The position numbers and the translations under genes are program-made. The notes beneath the pieces were generated by a model. That model did no database searches, was not told where the DNA came from, and worked only from the letters and a program-made list of their open reading frames with translations. This document shows positions 1 to 9,193 of a stretch of 36,699 nucleotides of DNA, in pieces. The stretch's first letter is position 1, and every line of letters starts with the position of its first letter. This DNA is from VFBF01 sp033764865 (GTDB taxonomy: Bacteria; Pseudomonadota; Alphaproteobacteria; Caulobacterales; Aquidulcibacteraceae): positions 1 through 36,699 of the forward strand of contig JANRIM010000038.1 in the NCBI GenBank assembly GCA_033764865.1, in the 5' to 3' direction.

Positions 1-871
1 CGACATCACGCTCATCCGCATCGACGCAGAGCGCCGCAAGGACCCCGCCGCCCGCGCCGAGGCGCTCAACGACGCCGACGCCGCAATCCTGTGCCTGCCC
101 GACGACGCCGCGCGCGAGGCCGCCGCCTGGGTGCGCAATCCCCGGACGCGCCTCATTGACGCCTCCACCGCCCATCGCACCGCGCCCGGCTGGACCTACG
201 GCTTCCCGGAGATGGACGCAGCCCAGCGCGTCGCCATCGCCGCGTCGACGCGCATCTCCAATCCGGGCTGCTACCCGACGGGGTTCGTGGCGCTGGTGCG
301 CCCGCTGACGGCGCAGGGCCTGTTGCCCGCGGACTGGCCGTTCACCGTCCATGCGGTCAGCGGCTATTCCGGCGGCGGCAAAGCGATGATCGCGGAGTTC
401 GAGGACGAGGCCGCGCCCGGCTACACGCGGGTTCCATACCGCATCTACGCGCTGGGCCTCGGCCACAAGCATGTGCGCGAAATGCAGGCGCACGCCGGCC
501 TCGCGCATCCTCCGCTGTTCGCGCCGGCGGTGGGCCGCTACGCGCAGGGCATGATCGTGGAGGTCCCGCTCCAGACCCGCGCCATGGCGACGCGCCCGAC
601 CCGGGCCGCGCTGCAGGAGGCGCTCGCGGCGCATTACGCCGGCGCGCGGTTCGTCACGGTCGCTTCGCTGGCGGAGGCCGACAGCCTCAAAACGCTCGAT
701 CCCGAAGGTTTGAACGGCACAAATCATCTGAAGTTGTATGTTTTCGGCGACGACGCGGCGGGTCAGGTGCGGCTCGTCGCCCTGCTGGACAATCTCGGCA
801 AGGGCGCGTCGGGCGCGGCGGTGCAGTCCATGAACCTCGCGCTCGGTCTCGACGAGGGAACCGGTCTGTGA
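1..871 (+). CDS. argC: N-acetyl-gamma-glutamyl-phosphate reductase, 5' end cut by the window
   Basis: This enzyme reduces N-acetylglutamyl phosphate to N-acetylglutamate semialdehyde with NADPH, the third step of arginine biosynthesis in the cytoplasm. The reading frame is already open at base 2, so the start and roughly the first 25 to 30 residues (the dinucleotide-binding beginning) lie outside the window. The motif SNPGCYPTGF carries the catalytic cysteine, whose codon is at 269-271. It is followed by HAVSGYSGGGKAMI and the conserved GLGHKHVREM, which contains a family histidine. The early segment with AAILCLPDDAAREA and IDASTAHR is typical of the short (type 2) ArgC of alphaproteobacteria. 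The frame ends at TGA 869-871. The internal ATG at 131 is not the true start, because conserved sequence continues upstream of it. No other arginine gene is in view. Confidence 0.96.
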   Translation, partial: DITLIRIDAERRKDPAARAEALNDADAAILCLPDDAAREAAAWVRNPRTRLIDASTAHRTAPGWTYGFPEMDAAQRVAIAASTRISNPGCYPTGFVALVRPLTAQGLLPADWPFTVHAVSGYSGGGKAMIAEFEDEAAPGYTRVPYRIYALGLGHKHVREMQAHAGLAHPPLFAPAVGRYAQGMIVEVPLQTRAMATRPTRAALQEALAAHYAGARFVTVASLAEADSLKTLDPEGLNGTNHLKLYVFGDDAAGQVRLVALLDNLGKGASGAAVQSMNLALGLDEGTGL

Positions 872-912
872 TCCCGCGCGTACTGCTGGTCTGACTTCAT
901 CCCGGGGCACTC

Positions 913-2151
913 ATGACATCGTCCATCCGCGTTTCCCTCCTGCTTGCGGGCGCAGCGCTCGCTGCGTGCACCAATGCGCCCACCGTTTCCGCGGACGCCG
1001 CCGCGCCTGCGTCCGGCCGGCCGCCCGTGGAGACCCGCGCGCCCGATGGCCAGGGCCAGACGCCGGCTTTCCCGGGCCAGACCCGCGCGCCGCAGCCGGA
1101 GACGCTCTCCGCCGTAACGGCGACGACCGTGGTCACCGGCATCGAGAAGCCTTGGGCGGTGGAGGTGTTGCCGGACGGGCGGATGCTCGTAACGGAAAAG
1201 GCCGGACGGCTGCGGGTAGTGACGGCCGATGGCCGCGTGCTGCCTCCCGTCGCCGGCGTCCCCGCGGTGGACACGCGCTCGCAGGGCGGCCTGCTCGACG
1301 TGGCGGTGAAGCCCGCCGATGGCGGCGCGATGACGCTGTGCCTGTCGTATGCGGAGCCCCGCGGCGGCTCGAAAGCCGCGACGGCGGTCTCGTGCGGACG
1401 CGCCACGGGCGCGGAGGCCATCACGCTCAGCGGCATGCGCGTCATCTTCCGTCAAGAGCCCGCATGGGACAGCACCGGCCACTACGGCTCGCGCATCGTC
1501 TTCACCGGCGACGACACGCTCTTCATCACCACTGGCGAGCGCCAGAACCCCGACGCGCGCGTCAACGCGCAGAACGTGAACTCCACCATCGGCAAGGTGG
1601 TTCGCCTGAAGCTCGACGGGTCCATCCCCGCGGACAATCCGTTCGCCGCGCAGGGCGGCCCGGCGGCGCAGGTGTGGTCGCTCGGGCACCGCAACATCCA
1701 GTCCGCCGCGCTGCGCGCGAACGGCGATCTTTGGACCGTGGAGCACGGCGCCAAGGGCGGCGATGAATTGAACAAGCCGCTGGCGGGCAAAAACTATGGC
1801 TGGCCCGTGATCACCTACGGGATCGACTACAACGGCCGCCCCATCGGGGAAGGGCTGACTGCGGGCGAGGGCTTCGAACAGCCGGCCTACTACTGGGATC
1901 CCGTAATCGCCCCGTCGGGGATGGTGTTCCACTCCGGCAAGATGTTCAACGGCTGGCGCGACAGCGCGCTCATCGGCGGCCTCGCCAGCCGGAGCGTGAC
2001 GCGCCTCGTGTTCGAGGGCGACCGCGTGGTGGCGGAAGAGCGCATCAGCATCGACGGGCGCGTGCGCGACGTCACGGAAGGCCCCGACGGCGCGGTCTAC
2101 CTCGCGATCGACGACGCCGACGGGCGCATCGTCAAGCTCACGCCCCGCTGA
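913..2151 (+). CDS. PQQ-dependent sugar dehydrogenase, predicted lipoprotein
   Basis: The 412-residue product belongs to the soluble glucose/sorbosone dehydrogenase family (YliI/Asd-like six-bladed beta-propeller), which oxidises aldose sugars using pyrroloquinoline quinone in the periplasm. The N-terminus is a lipoprotein signal: a hydrophobic stretch ending LAAC places the lipidated cysteine at about residue 19. A low-complexity Ala/Pro linker follows to about residue 65, then the propeller. Family motifs visible are GHYGSRIVF with TGDDTLFITTGER, LGHRNIQSAAL, and EHGAKGGDELNKP followed by NYGWP. The length is normal. The true substrate cannot be read from sequence. The gene stands alone and its stop lies only 3 bases from the stop of the convergent FkbM gene. 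The start ATG 913 is chosen because it gives a complete signal sequence. Confidence 0.9.
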   Translation: MTSSIRVSLLLAGAALAACTNAPTVSADAAAPASGRPPVETRAPDGQGQTPAFPGQTRAPQPETLSAVTATTVVTGIEKPWAVEVLPDGRMLVTEKAGRLRVVTADGRVLPPVAGVPAVDTRSQGGLLDVAVKPADGGAMTLCLSYAEPRGGSKAATAVSCGRATGAEAITLSGMRVIFRQEPAWDSTGHYGSRIVFTGDDTLFITTGERQNPDARVNAQNVNSTIGKVVRLKLDGSIPADNPFAAQGGPAAQVWSLGHRNIQSAALRANGDLWTVEHGAKGGDELNKPLAGKNYGWPVITYGIDYNGRPIGEGLTAGEGFEQPAYYWDPVIAPSGMVFHSGKMFNGWRDSALIGGLASRSVTRLVFEGDRVVAEERISIDGRVRDVTEGPDGAVYLAIDDADGRIVKLTPR

Positions 2152-2154
2152 CGG

Positions 2155-2880
2155 TCACGGCGTGAAGAGGTAGTCGGCGTCGCCGTCGAAGCCGGCTGCG
2201 TCCTTCAATGTGGCGTCCGGCGTGAGCTTCCTGGCGCGGTAGCCCAGCGGCGCAAGGCGCGCGAACACCTCCTCGGCGCGTGACTGCGCGCGCGCCAGGC
2301 TGGACTGGACGAGCTCGAGGAAGAGGATGGGCTTCAGCGCCGCGACCGTGCGCATCCCGCCCGCGAGCATGCGCGCCTCCCAGCCCTCGACATCCGCCTT
2401 GAGAAAATCGAGACGCGTGAGGCCGGCGGACTGCGCGAAGTCGTCCAGCGTGCGCACCTCGATGGTCTCGGTGCGCATGGGGCGGGGGTCGTCGTCGGTC
2501 CCCAGATGGGCGAGGCCGAAGCCCACCTCCGCGCGGCCGCGCTTGAGCGGCGTCGAGAGCGTGAAATGGCCAGGCGCGTCGGAGAGTCCGAAGGGATGCA
2601 CCGTCACATGGGAATAGCGGTTCCACGCGAGCGCGGGCGCCAGCACGGCGCGCGCGTAGGGCGCAGGCTCGAAGGCGTGCACCGCGCCCTCCGGCGCAAG
2701 GCGGGCGAACATCTTCGAGAACTGGCCGCCGTGGGCCCCGACGTCGGCGATCACGGCGTCGCGGGCGATGAGCGGGGCGAACAGGCGCTCGAGCTCGGGG
2801 TGGTGGTTTTGCGTCGCCGCCTTGAACACATGCGCCACCCACCCGAGGCGCTGACGGAAGGAGAGGTCCAGATCGCCCAT
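2155..2880 (-). CDS. FkbM family SAM-dependent methyltransferase
   Basis: The 241-residue protein has a class I S-adenosylmethionine fold. The glycine-rich loop VIADVGAHGGQFSK is at about residues 43 to 56, and an acidic end of strand 2 follows in HAFEPAP. A conserved FkbM segment, RLDFLKADVEGWE, lies near residues 155 to 167. Family members O-methylate sugars, lipids or polyketide-like substrates; the substrate here is unknown. The ATG at 2880 lies one base after the stop of the upstream LOG-family gene, so the two are probably co-transcribed and translationally coupled. This pairing gives no obvious shared pathway. I am confident of the family but not of the reaction partner. Confidence 0.88.
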   Translation of the reverse strand: MGDLDLSFRQRLGWVAHVFKAATQNHHPELERLFAPLIARDAVIADVGAHGGQFSKMFARLAPEGAVHAFEPAPYARAVLAPALAWNRYSHVTVHPFGLSDAPGHFTLSTPLKRGRAEVGFGLAHLGTDDDPRPMRTETIEVRTLDDFAQSAGLTRLDFLKADVEGWEARMLAGGMRTVAALKPILFLELVQSSLARAQSRAEEVFARLAPLGYRARKLTPDATLKDAAGFDGDADYLFTP

Positions 2881-2881
2881 G

Positions 2882-3442
2882 TCAGCCTGCCGCCCGGCGC
2901 GGCGCGCCCATGAGGTCGAGCGCGTCGTCCACGGCGGCGGCGGCTTTCACCGTCTCCAGGAAGGCGGCGGGCGTGAGGTTGGCGGCGATGGTGTGACGCA
3001 GCAGCTCGAACAGGGGATCCCAGAAACCGTCCTCGCACAGGAACACGATCGGCTTGGCGTGCAGGCCCAGTCGCTGCCACGACAGCACCTCGATCGCCTC
3101 CTCCAGCGTGCCGACGCCGCCGGGCAGCACGAGGAACGCGTCGCTTTCCTCGAACATGCGGATCTTCCGCTCGTGCATGGTGTCCACCATCACGTGCGGC
3201 ACGGCCTCGTAGATGATTTCACGGCTTTGCAGGAAGCGCGGCATGACGCCGAGCACGCGCCCGCCCGCGGTGTGGCACGCCTCCGCGGCGCGCCCCATGA
3301 GCCCGACGCGGCCGCCACCATAGACCATGCGCAGGCCGCGCGCCGCCAGGCCCGCACCCGTGCGGGCGGCGAGGTCGAGATAGGCGGGCAGCGTGGTGTC
3401 GGAGGAGCCGCAATAGACGCAGACGGACTGAATCGATGTCAT
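2882..3442 (-). CDS. LOG family protein (nucleotide 5'-monophosphate phosphoribohydrolase)
   Basis: The 186-residue protein belongs to the LOG/TIGR00730 family, often mislabelled lysine decarboxylase. Characterised members cleave the N-glycosidic bond of (cytokinin) riboside monophosphates or related AMP-like nucleotides, releasing base and ribose 5-phosphate. Signature motifs are VYGGGRVGLMG at about residues 40 to 50, MHERK at 89 to 93 and PGGVGTLEE at 107 to 115, which together hold the catalytic Arg and Glu. The length matches the family. It is the first gene of a two-gene minus-strand unit with the FkbM methyltransferase. It is divergent from the ABC exporter across a 97-base gap that should hold both promoters. 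A true cytokinin role in this bacterium is unproven; nucleotide salvage is equally possible. Confidence 0.93.
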   Translation of the reverse strand: MTSIQSVCVYCGSSDTTLPAYLDLAARTGAGLAARGLRMVYGGGRVGLMGRAAEACHTAGGRVLGVMPRFLQSREIIYEAVPHVMVDTMHERKIRMFEESDAFLVLPGGVGTLEEAIEVLSWQRLGLHAKPIVFLCEDGFWDPLFELLRHTIAANLTPAAFLETVKAAAAVDDALDLMGAPRRAAG

Positions 3443-3539
3443 CGCCCCTTATAGGCGCGGGCCCGCGCCGTCTCCACAGGCGCCCGCGACGGCGCGGCGA
3501 TTGCCGCGGGCGCGCGTCGGGCCTACCTCTGACGCGCCC

Positions 3540-5390
3540 ATGCGACCCGCCCCCAAACCGCCCGCCGATCCCGCAAGTCCGCCCGCCGGATCCCCCGAGG
3601 CCCAGGCCGACACCGCCAGCATCGGCGCGGCCATCGGGCGCATCCTGAAGCTGATCGGGGGCCTCGACGCGCCCGGGGTGCGCCTGCGCATCGGGGCGGC
3701 GCTGGCGCTGACGCTGGCGGGCAAGGTGATCGCCGTTCTCGCCCCGCTCGTGCTTGCGGACGGCGTCAACAGGCTGGCGGCGGGAGACGCCACGGGCGCG
3801 GCGCCAGCCTTCATCGGGGCGGTGTCCTTCTGGGCGGCGCTCAGGTTCGCCTCCACAGCGGGCCCGCAGCTGCGCGATGCGCTGTTTGCGCCCGTGAGCG
3901 AGGAGGCCCAGCGGCGCGCCGGGGCGGCGGTGTTCGCCCATGTGCACGCGCTTTCCGTGCAGTTCCATCAGTCCAAGCGCACCGGCGCGCTCCATCGCAC
4001 CATAGAGCGGGGCGTGCGCGCCATCGATTTCCTGCTTCGCTTCCTCGGCTTCAACATCGCGCCCACGCTGGTGGAGCTTGCGCTCGCGGCGGCGGTGCTG
4101 ACGTGGAAGTACGGCCCCATGTTCGCCGCCATCGCTGCGGCGACGGTGGCGATCTACGCCTGGATCACCTTCGCGATCACCAACTGGCGCCTGCGCCACC
4201 GGCGCGAGATGAATGACCGCGACACCGAGGCGGCAGGGCGCGCGGTGGACTCCCTGCTCAACTTCGAGACCGTCAAGGCCTTCGCCGCCGAGGCGCGCGA
4301 GACGGAACGGTTCGACCGTTCGTTGCAGCAGTACGCGCAGGCCGCGGTACGCGCCAACACCTCGCTGGTGGCGCTCAACATGGCGCAGGCGCTGATCATG
4401 AACGTCGGCCTTGCGGCCATGGTGGTCGGGGCGGGGTGGTTGTCCATGGGCGGGCGGATGGGCCCCGGCGACGTGACGGCCATCATCCTGATCATGCTCA
4501 ATCTCTATGCGCCGCTGAACATCCTCGGGATGGCGTACCGGGAGATCAAGCAGTCCTCCATCGACATGGAGAAGATGTTCTCGCTGCTGGACGAGAAACC
4601 GGAGGTCGCCGACGCGCCCGGCGCGGTTGCGCTTCAGGCGCAGGCGGGGGAGGTGGCGTTCGAAGCGGTGGGCTTTGCCCATGAGGGGCGCGACCGCGGG
4701 CTTGAGTCGGTCAGCTTCGTGGCCCCGGCGGGGCGCACCACCGCCATCGTGGGCCCCAGCGGCGCGGGCAAGTCGACGGTGCTGAAGCTCATCTTCCGCT
4801 TCTACGATCCGGCCTCCGGGCGCGTGACGATCGACGGCCAGGACATCGCGGACGTGACGCAGACGTCGCTGCGCCAGGCGCTGGGCCTCGTGCCGCAGGA
4901 CGTGGTTCTGTTCAACGACACGCTGCGCTACAACATCGCCTATGGGCGTCCTGACGCCACGCAGGAAGAACTCGACGCGGCAGCGGTGCGCGCGCAACTC
5001 AGCGACTTCATCGCCCAGCTGCCGCAGGGGTGGGACACCCGCGTGGGTGAACGCGGGCTGAAACTCTCGGGCGGCGAGAAGCAACGCGTGGGCATCGCCC
5101 GCGTGATCCTGCGCGATCCGCGCATCCTGGTGCTTGACGAGGCGACCTCCTCGCTCGACAGCCGCACGGAGGCGGAGGTGCAGGAAGCCCTGGAGGAGGC
5201 GGCGCGCGGTCGCACCACCATCGTGGTCGCCCACCGGCTGTCCACCATCGCAGGCGCCGACAAGATCGTGGTGCTGAAGGATGGGCGCGTGGTGGAGGAG
5301 GGCGCCCACGCCCAGCTGGTCGCGCAGGGCGGGGAGTACGCCGAGCTCTGGCGCCGGCAGGCCGACGAGCCGCAAGGGGTGGCCGCTTAG
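3540..5390 (+). CDS. Atm1-type ABC exporter, fused permease and ATPase
   Basis: From ATG 3540 this encodes 616 residues: a soluble N-terminal tail rich in Pro/Ala (about 1 to 35), a six-helix exporter domain (about 50 to 340) and a nucleotide-binding domain. The ATPase shows Walker A GPSGAGKST near residue 405, the signature LSGGEKQRVGIAR near 509, Walker B ILVLDEATSSLD near 528 and the switch histidine in VAHRLST. The membrane-domain segment DSLLNFETVKAF matches the conserved core of mitochondrial Atm1 and bacterial Atm1 exporters, which move glutathione-containing or metal-thiol compounds out of the cytoplasm across the inner membrane. A TTG 13 codons upstream could also start translation, but the ATG is preferred. 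The downstream membrane gene begins 10 bases after its stop, suggesting an operon. Confidence 0.93.
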   Translation: MRPAPKPPADPASPPAGSPEAQADTASIGAAIGRILKLIGGLDAPGVRLRIGAALALTLAGKVIAVLAPLVLADGVNRLAAGDATGAAPAFIGAVSFWAALRFASTAGPQLRDALFAPVSEEAQRRAGAAVFAHVHALSVQFHQSKRTGALHRTIERGVRAIDFLLRFLGFNIAPTLVELALAAAVLTWKYGPMFAAIAAATVAIYAWITFAITNWRLRHRREMNDRDTEAAGRAVDSLLNFETVKAFAAEARETERFDRSLQQYAQAAVRANTSLVALNMAQALIMNVGLAAMVVGAGWLSMGGRMGPGDVTAIILIMLNLYAPLNILGMAYREIKQSSIDMEKMFSLLDEKPEVADAPGAVALQAQAGEVAFEAVGFAHEGRDRGLESVSFVAPAGRTTAIVGPSGAGKSTVLKLIFRFYDPASGRVTIDGQDIADVTQTSLRQALGLVPQDVVLFNDTLRYNIAYGRPDATQEELDAAAVRAQLSDFIAQLPQGWDTRVGERGLKLSGGEKQRVGIARVILRDPRILVLDEATSSLDSRTEAEVQEALEEAARGRTTIVVAHRLSTIAGADKIVVLKDGRVVEEGAHAQLVAQGGEYAELWRRQADEPQGVAA

Positions 5391-5400
5391 GGAGGACGTC

Positions 5401-6099
5401 ATGGCCGGGGACATCGCAGAACCGCCGCTGAGCGAGGCGGGACGCGCGCGGATCGACAACTTCGTCGACAGCGCCTTCGCCTTCGCCGTGACGCTGCTGG
5501 TGATCGCGACGGACGCCCCGCCCACGAATGTCGAGGAGCTGAAGGCCGCGCTCCTCAAGGCCCCGGGATTCGCCATGGGCTTTGCGCTGGTGGCGATGTT
5601 CTGGTGGACGCACCGTTCCTACGCACGCGTGCGCCCGGAGGGCGCCGTCCCGCTCCTGATCAGCCTCGCCATCGTGTTCGTGATGCTGGTGTACGTCTAT
5701 CCGTTGCGGCTGTTCGCCGATGTGTTTGTGGCCTTCGTGACCGGAGATGCGCAGGCCGGCGGCAGCCCCGTGCGCACGTTGGCGACGATGCGCGATCTCT
5801 ATCTCATCTACGGCGCGGGGTTCACGGCGCTGGCGGTGCTGTTCACGGTCGCGTTCGCCCACGCCGGCGCCGCCGCGCGCGGGCGCGGCGACGACGCCGT
5901 GCGCCGGTACGCCGGCGATGGCGCGGCCATCTGGGTCGTGCTGGTGATGGCGGGCGCCCTGTCCATCGGTCTCGCCGCCGCCGTGCCGTTCGACACGCCG
6001 CTTGCGGTGGGTCTGCCGGGCATGGCGTACGCGCTTATCCCCGTGGGCGTGGGCATCGTCACCGCGCTGCGCGCCCGCAGCGGCGCGCAGGCGCGCTGA
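5401..6099 (+). CDS. TMEM175/DUF1211-like integral membrane protein
   Basis: From ATG 5401 this encodes 232 residues with about six hydrophobic segments. Near the N-terminus RIDNFVDSAFAFAVTLLVI matches the conserved RxxxFSDAVFAFAxTLL region of helix 1 in the TMEM175 (DUF1211) family. Bacterial members of that family form tetrameric potassium-permeable channels. The canonical FSD is here FVD. Only one six-helix repeat is present, as is usual in bacteria. The start is fixed by a strong Shine-Dalgarno GGAGG just after the stop of the ABC gene. The stop is 3 bases from that of the convergent RND permease. Channel activity is inferred from family membership, and the link with Atm1 export is only positional. 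Confidence 0.78.
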   Translation: MAGDIAEPPLSEAGRARIDNFVDSAFAFAVTLLVIATDAPPTNVEELKAALLKAPGFAMGFALVAMFWWTHRSYARVRPEGAVPLLISLAIVFVMLVYVYPLRLFADVFVAFVTGDAQAGGSPVRTLATMRDLYLIYGAGFTALAVLFTVAFAHAGAAARGRGDDAVRRYAGDGAAIWVVLVMAGALSIGLAAAVPFDTPLAVGLPGMAYALIPVGVGIVTALRARSGAQAR

Positions 6100-6102
6100 G
6101 TT

Positions 6103-9100
6103 TTACTCTGCTGGACGCGCGACCGCGGAGACGGGCGCGTCCTCTGGCTCAGGATCCTTAGGCGCGAGCAACAGGTACATCGCCGGCGTCACGATCCGCG
6201 CGATGAGCGTGGAGGAGATCAGTCCCCCGATGATCACCAGCGCCAGCGGCGAGTAGAGCGGCGAGAACTCCAGCACCAGAGGGATGAGGCCGCCGATGGC
6301 GGTGGCCGAGGTCAGCAGCACCGGCAGGAACCGGATCTCGCCGGCGCGCTCCACCGCCTCGCGCAGGGGCACGCCGTCGCGCCGCAGCTTGTTGGTGAAG
6401 TCCACGAGGAGGATCGAGTTCTTGATCTCGATGCCGATAAGCGCCACGAACCCGATGACGGCGATGAACGAGAGCGAGTAGCCCGTCAGGTAAAGTGCGA
6501 TCAGCCCGCCCATGATGCCGAACGGGATCACGAAGGCCACCACCGTCATCTGCGCGAAGGTGCCGAACTCCAGCAGCAGCACCGCCAGCACGCCGAAGGT
6601 CGCGATCAGGATCGCCGCGCCGAGGCCCGAGAAGCTCTCGCTCGCCGCCTGCGCCTGGCCGCCGAAGGAGATGTTGTAGCCGGGCGGCGGCTTCAGCTGA
6701 GCGATCTGGTCGGCCACGTCCTGCGTCACGCGCGAGGTGAGGAAGCCGGGCGCGCTGGAGGCCGTGACGGTGACGACCCGCTCGCGCTGGAAGCGCTCGA
6801 TCTGCGTGGGGCCGGACTTGAACGCCGGGCTCGCCACCTCCGACAGCGGCAGCGCGCCGCCCTGGCCGTTCCACACGAACAGTTTGCCGAGATCGTCGAC
6901 GTTGGCGGCGGCGTCGCCGGGCAGGCGCACGCGCACGGGGTAGGCGTCGCCGGTGGGATCGCGGAAGCTCGCCACTTGTTCGCCGCCCACCGCGATGCGC
7001 AGCGACTGGTCGATGGCGCCGGCGGGAATGCCCAGCAGCGCCGCCTTGGTCTGGTCGATGCCGAGATCGAGATCGACGGTGCGCGCCGCAAGCGGGTTTT
7101 TCACGTCGCGCGTGCCCTGCGTGCCGCGCACGATGCCCTCCACCTGTTCGGCGAGCGCGGTGAGCGTGGCGAGATCCTTGCCGGTGATGCGCACGGCGAT
7201 CGGCGCGTCGACGGGCGGGCCATTCTCGAACCGTCGCAGGGAAATGCGGGCGCCGGGATACTTGTCGAAGGCGGCGCGCAACTGCTCCACCTGCTTGGGG
7301 CCCTCCTTGGGGTCCCATTTCTTGAAGCTTGCGTAGATCTGGCCGATGTTGGGCCGCGCGCGCTCCTGGAAGACGTTGTAATAGACCTGCGGGTTGCCGT
7401 AGCCCGTGTTGGCGAAGCGCCATTCTATGTCGTCGCGCGCCGCGAGCAGGCCATCGGCGTAGCGCACAGCCTTGTCGGTCTCGGCAATGCTGGCGCCCTG
7501 CGGCAGCTCGACGTCCACCATGAAGTAGGGGCTGTCGTTCTCCGGGAAGAGCGAGAAGCCGATCCGCGGCACGAGCCCGAAACTCGCCAGCGCCACCGCC
7601 AGAGAGGCGATCACCGTCACCCGCGGCGCCGCCAGCGCCCAGTGCAGGATCGGATTGTAGACCCGGTGGATGAAACCCATCACCGCGTCGAGGAAGAAGT
7701 TGGAATGGCCCGCCTCGGTGCGCGGCAACAGCCGTCCCGCGAGGAACGGGATGATCGTCAGCGACACCACAAGCGATGCGGCGATGGTGCACAGCACGGC
7801 GGCGGGGAACGAGCGGATGAAGTTGCCCGCGCCTTCCGGCAGCGCCAGCACGGGCAGGAACGCGAAGATGAGGGCCGCGGTGCAGCCGATGACGGCGACG
7901 TCGATTTCCTCCACGCCCGCGATGGCGGCCTCGCGCGGGCTCATGCCCTCGCGCAACCGGCGCGCGATGTTCTCCACCACCACGATGGAATCATCCACCA
8001 GCAGGCCCAGCGCCACGACGAAGCCGGAGATCGACAGCTGGTTCATCGAGAAACCGAGCTGTTGGATCGCCAGCACGCCGATGGCGAGCGACAGCGGGAT
8101 CGACACCATCACCACCAGCGCCGCGCGGTAACCCAGCGGCAGCAGCGTGACGAGCACGAGCAGGATGGCGATGACGAAATCCCGCCCGAGGTTGCCCAGC
8201 CGGTAGGCCACGGTCTTGGACTGGTCGAAGCCCGTCTCCAGCGTGATCGTATCGGGCAGCTGTTCCCGGAACGACGGCAGGCCCGCGTGGATGGCGTCGC
8301 GCACATCGAACACCGTGGCGCCCAGTTCGCCCCGCGCGGTGACGAACACGGCCCGCTTGCCGTTGTAGCGCGTGATGTGGCGGACCTCGTCGTTGGCCCA
8401 GGTTACTTCGGCAACGTCGCCCACGGTGAGCACGCGCCCCTCGGCGGCGCGCAGCGGCGTGGCGCGGATTTCCTCCAGGCTGTCGAAGGCGCCGGTGGCC
8501 TGCACGTTGAAGCGGCGCCCGCCCGCCTCCATCGGACCGATGGGCGCGTCGGCGCCCTCGCGCTGCAGCGCCTCCACCACCGCGCTCGGCGGGAGCTGCT
8601 GGCTCGCCAGCCGGTCGAGATCGAGCGCCACGCGCACTTCTGCGGCGGGCGCGCCCCAGATCTCGGCCTCCTGCACGCCGTCGGCGCGCTCGATCTGGTC
8701 GCGCAGGTCGCGCGCGAAGGCTTCCATCTGGCGCACGGGGGCGGTGTCGGAGACGAGGGCGAGCTGGGCCACGGCGGCGTTGGCGGTGTTGGCGCGCAGC
8801 ACCCGGACGTCGACGATGCCCGCAGGCAGCGTGGGGCGCACGGTGTTCAGCTCGCGGACGAATTCGTCGTGCTTGCGGCGCGGGTCGACGCCCCAGCGGA
8901 ACTCCACGTTGACGCTGGCGGTGCCGGCGCTGGCGAAGGATTCCACCTCCTTCACGTCCTCGATGCGGTTGAAGGCCTGTTCGAGGGGAATGGCGACGAG
9001 CTTTTCCATCTGCTCGGCGTCGGCCCCGGGCAGGGTGACCACCACCACCGAGATGGGGAATTCCGCGATCGGGTCTTCCGATTTGGGAATACTCATCACG

Positions 9101-9189
9101 GCGCTTGCGCCGAGCGCGATGAGCAATGCGAACACGACCAGCGAAAACTGCCAGCTGTCGACGAAGAAGCGGACGATGGAGCGGAGCAT
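6103..9189 (-). CDS. RND family efflux permease (HAE1/AcrB-like)
   Basis: The 1028-residue protein is a full-length inner-membrane proton-driven RND transporter. Helix 1 is at about residues 13 to 33, followed by a large periplasmic loop containing KSEDPIAEFP. Helix 4 reads GLLVDDSIVVVENI, so the proton-relay pair is D399/D400. Helix 10 contains GIEIKNSILLVDF with the relay lysine at K923. Together these suggest a working drug or solute efflux pump rather than a metal-specific one. The adaptor gene lies directly upstream with a 4-base gap, so they form a bicistronic unit. No outer-membrane TolC-like channel and no regulator are beside it; a partner encoded elsewhere would be needed. The substrate cannot be deduced. 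Confidence 0.94.
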   Translation of the reverse strand: MLRSIVRFFVDSWQFSLVVFALLIALGASAVMSIPKSEDPIAEFPISVVVVTLPGADAEQMEKLVAIPLEQAFNRIEDVKEVESFASAGTASVNVEFRWGVDPRRKHDEFVRELNTVRPTLPAGIVDVRVLRANTANAAVAQLALVSDTAPVRQMEAFARDLRDQIERADGVQEAEIWGAPAAEVRVALDLDRLASQQLPPSAVVEALQREGADAPIGPMEAGGRRFNVQATGAFDSLEEIRATPLRAAEGRVLTVGDVAEVTWANDEVRHITRYNGKRAVFVTARGELGATVFDVRDAIHAGLPSFREQLPDTITLETGFDQSKTVAYRLGNLGRDFVIAILLVLVTLLPLGYRAALVVMVSIPLSLAIGVLAIQQLGFSMNQLSISGFVVALGLLVDDSIVVVENIARRLREGMSPREAAIAGVEEIDVAVIGCTAALIFAFLPVLALPEGAGNFIRSFPAAVLCTIAASLVVSLTIIPFLAGRLLPRTEAGHSNFFLDAVMGFIHRVYNPILHWALAAPRVTVIASLAVALASFGLVPRIGFSLFPENDSPYFMVDVELPQGASIAETDKAVRYADGLLAARDDIEWRFANTGYGNPQVYYNVFQERARPNIGQIYASFKKWDPKEGPKQVEQLRAAFDKYPGARISLRRFENGPPVDAPIAVRITGKDLATLTALAEQVEGIVRGTQGTRDVKNPLAARTVDLDLGIDQTKAALLGIPAGAIDQSLRIAVGGEQVASFRDPTGDAYPVRVRLPGDAAANVDDLGKLFVWNGQGGALPLSEVASPAFKSGPTQIERFQRERVVTVTASSAPGFLTSRVTQDVADQIAQLKPPPGYNISFGGQAQAASESFSGLGAAILIATFGVLAVLLLEFGTFAQMTVVAFVIPFGIMGGLIALYLTGYSLSFIAVIGFVALIGIEIKNSILLVDFTNKLRRDGVPLREAVERAGEIRFLPVLLTSATAIGGLIPLVLEFSPLYSPLALVIIGGLISSTLIARIVTPAMYLLLAPKDPEPEDAPVSAVARPAE

Positions 9190-9193
9190 GGCG

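Noticed and set aside
763..1932. 389-residue minus-strand frame opposite the sugar dehydrogenase
   Set aside because: Its Arg/Gly/His-rich composition is typical of an antisense shadow, and the plus strand encodes clear family motifs.
3219..5576. 785-residue minus-strand frame opposite the ABC exporter
   Set aside because: The plus-strand protein has all ABC motifs. The minus frame is low-complexity and overlaps the LOG gene in another frame.
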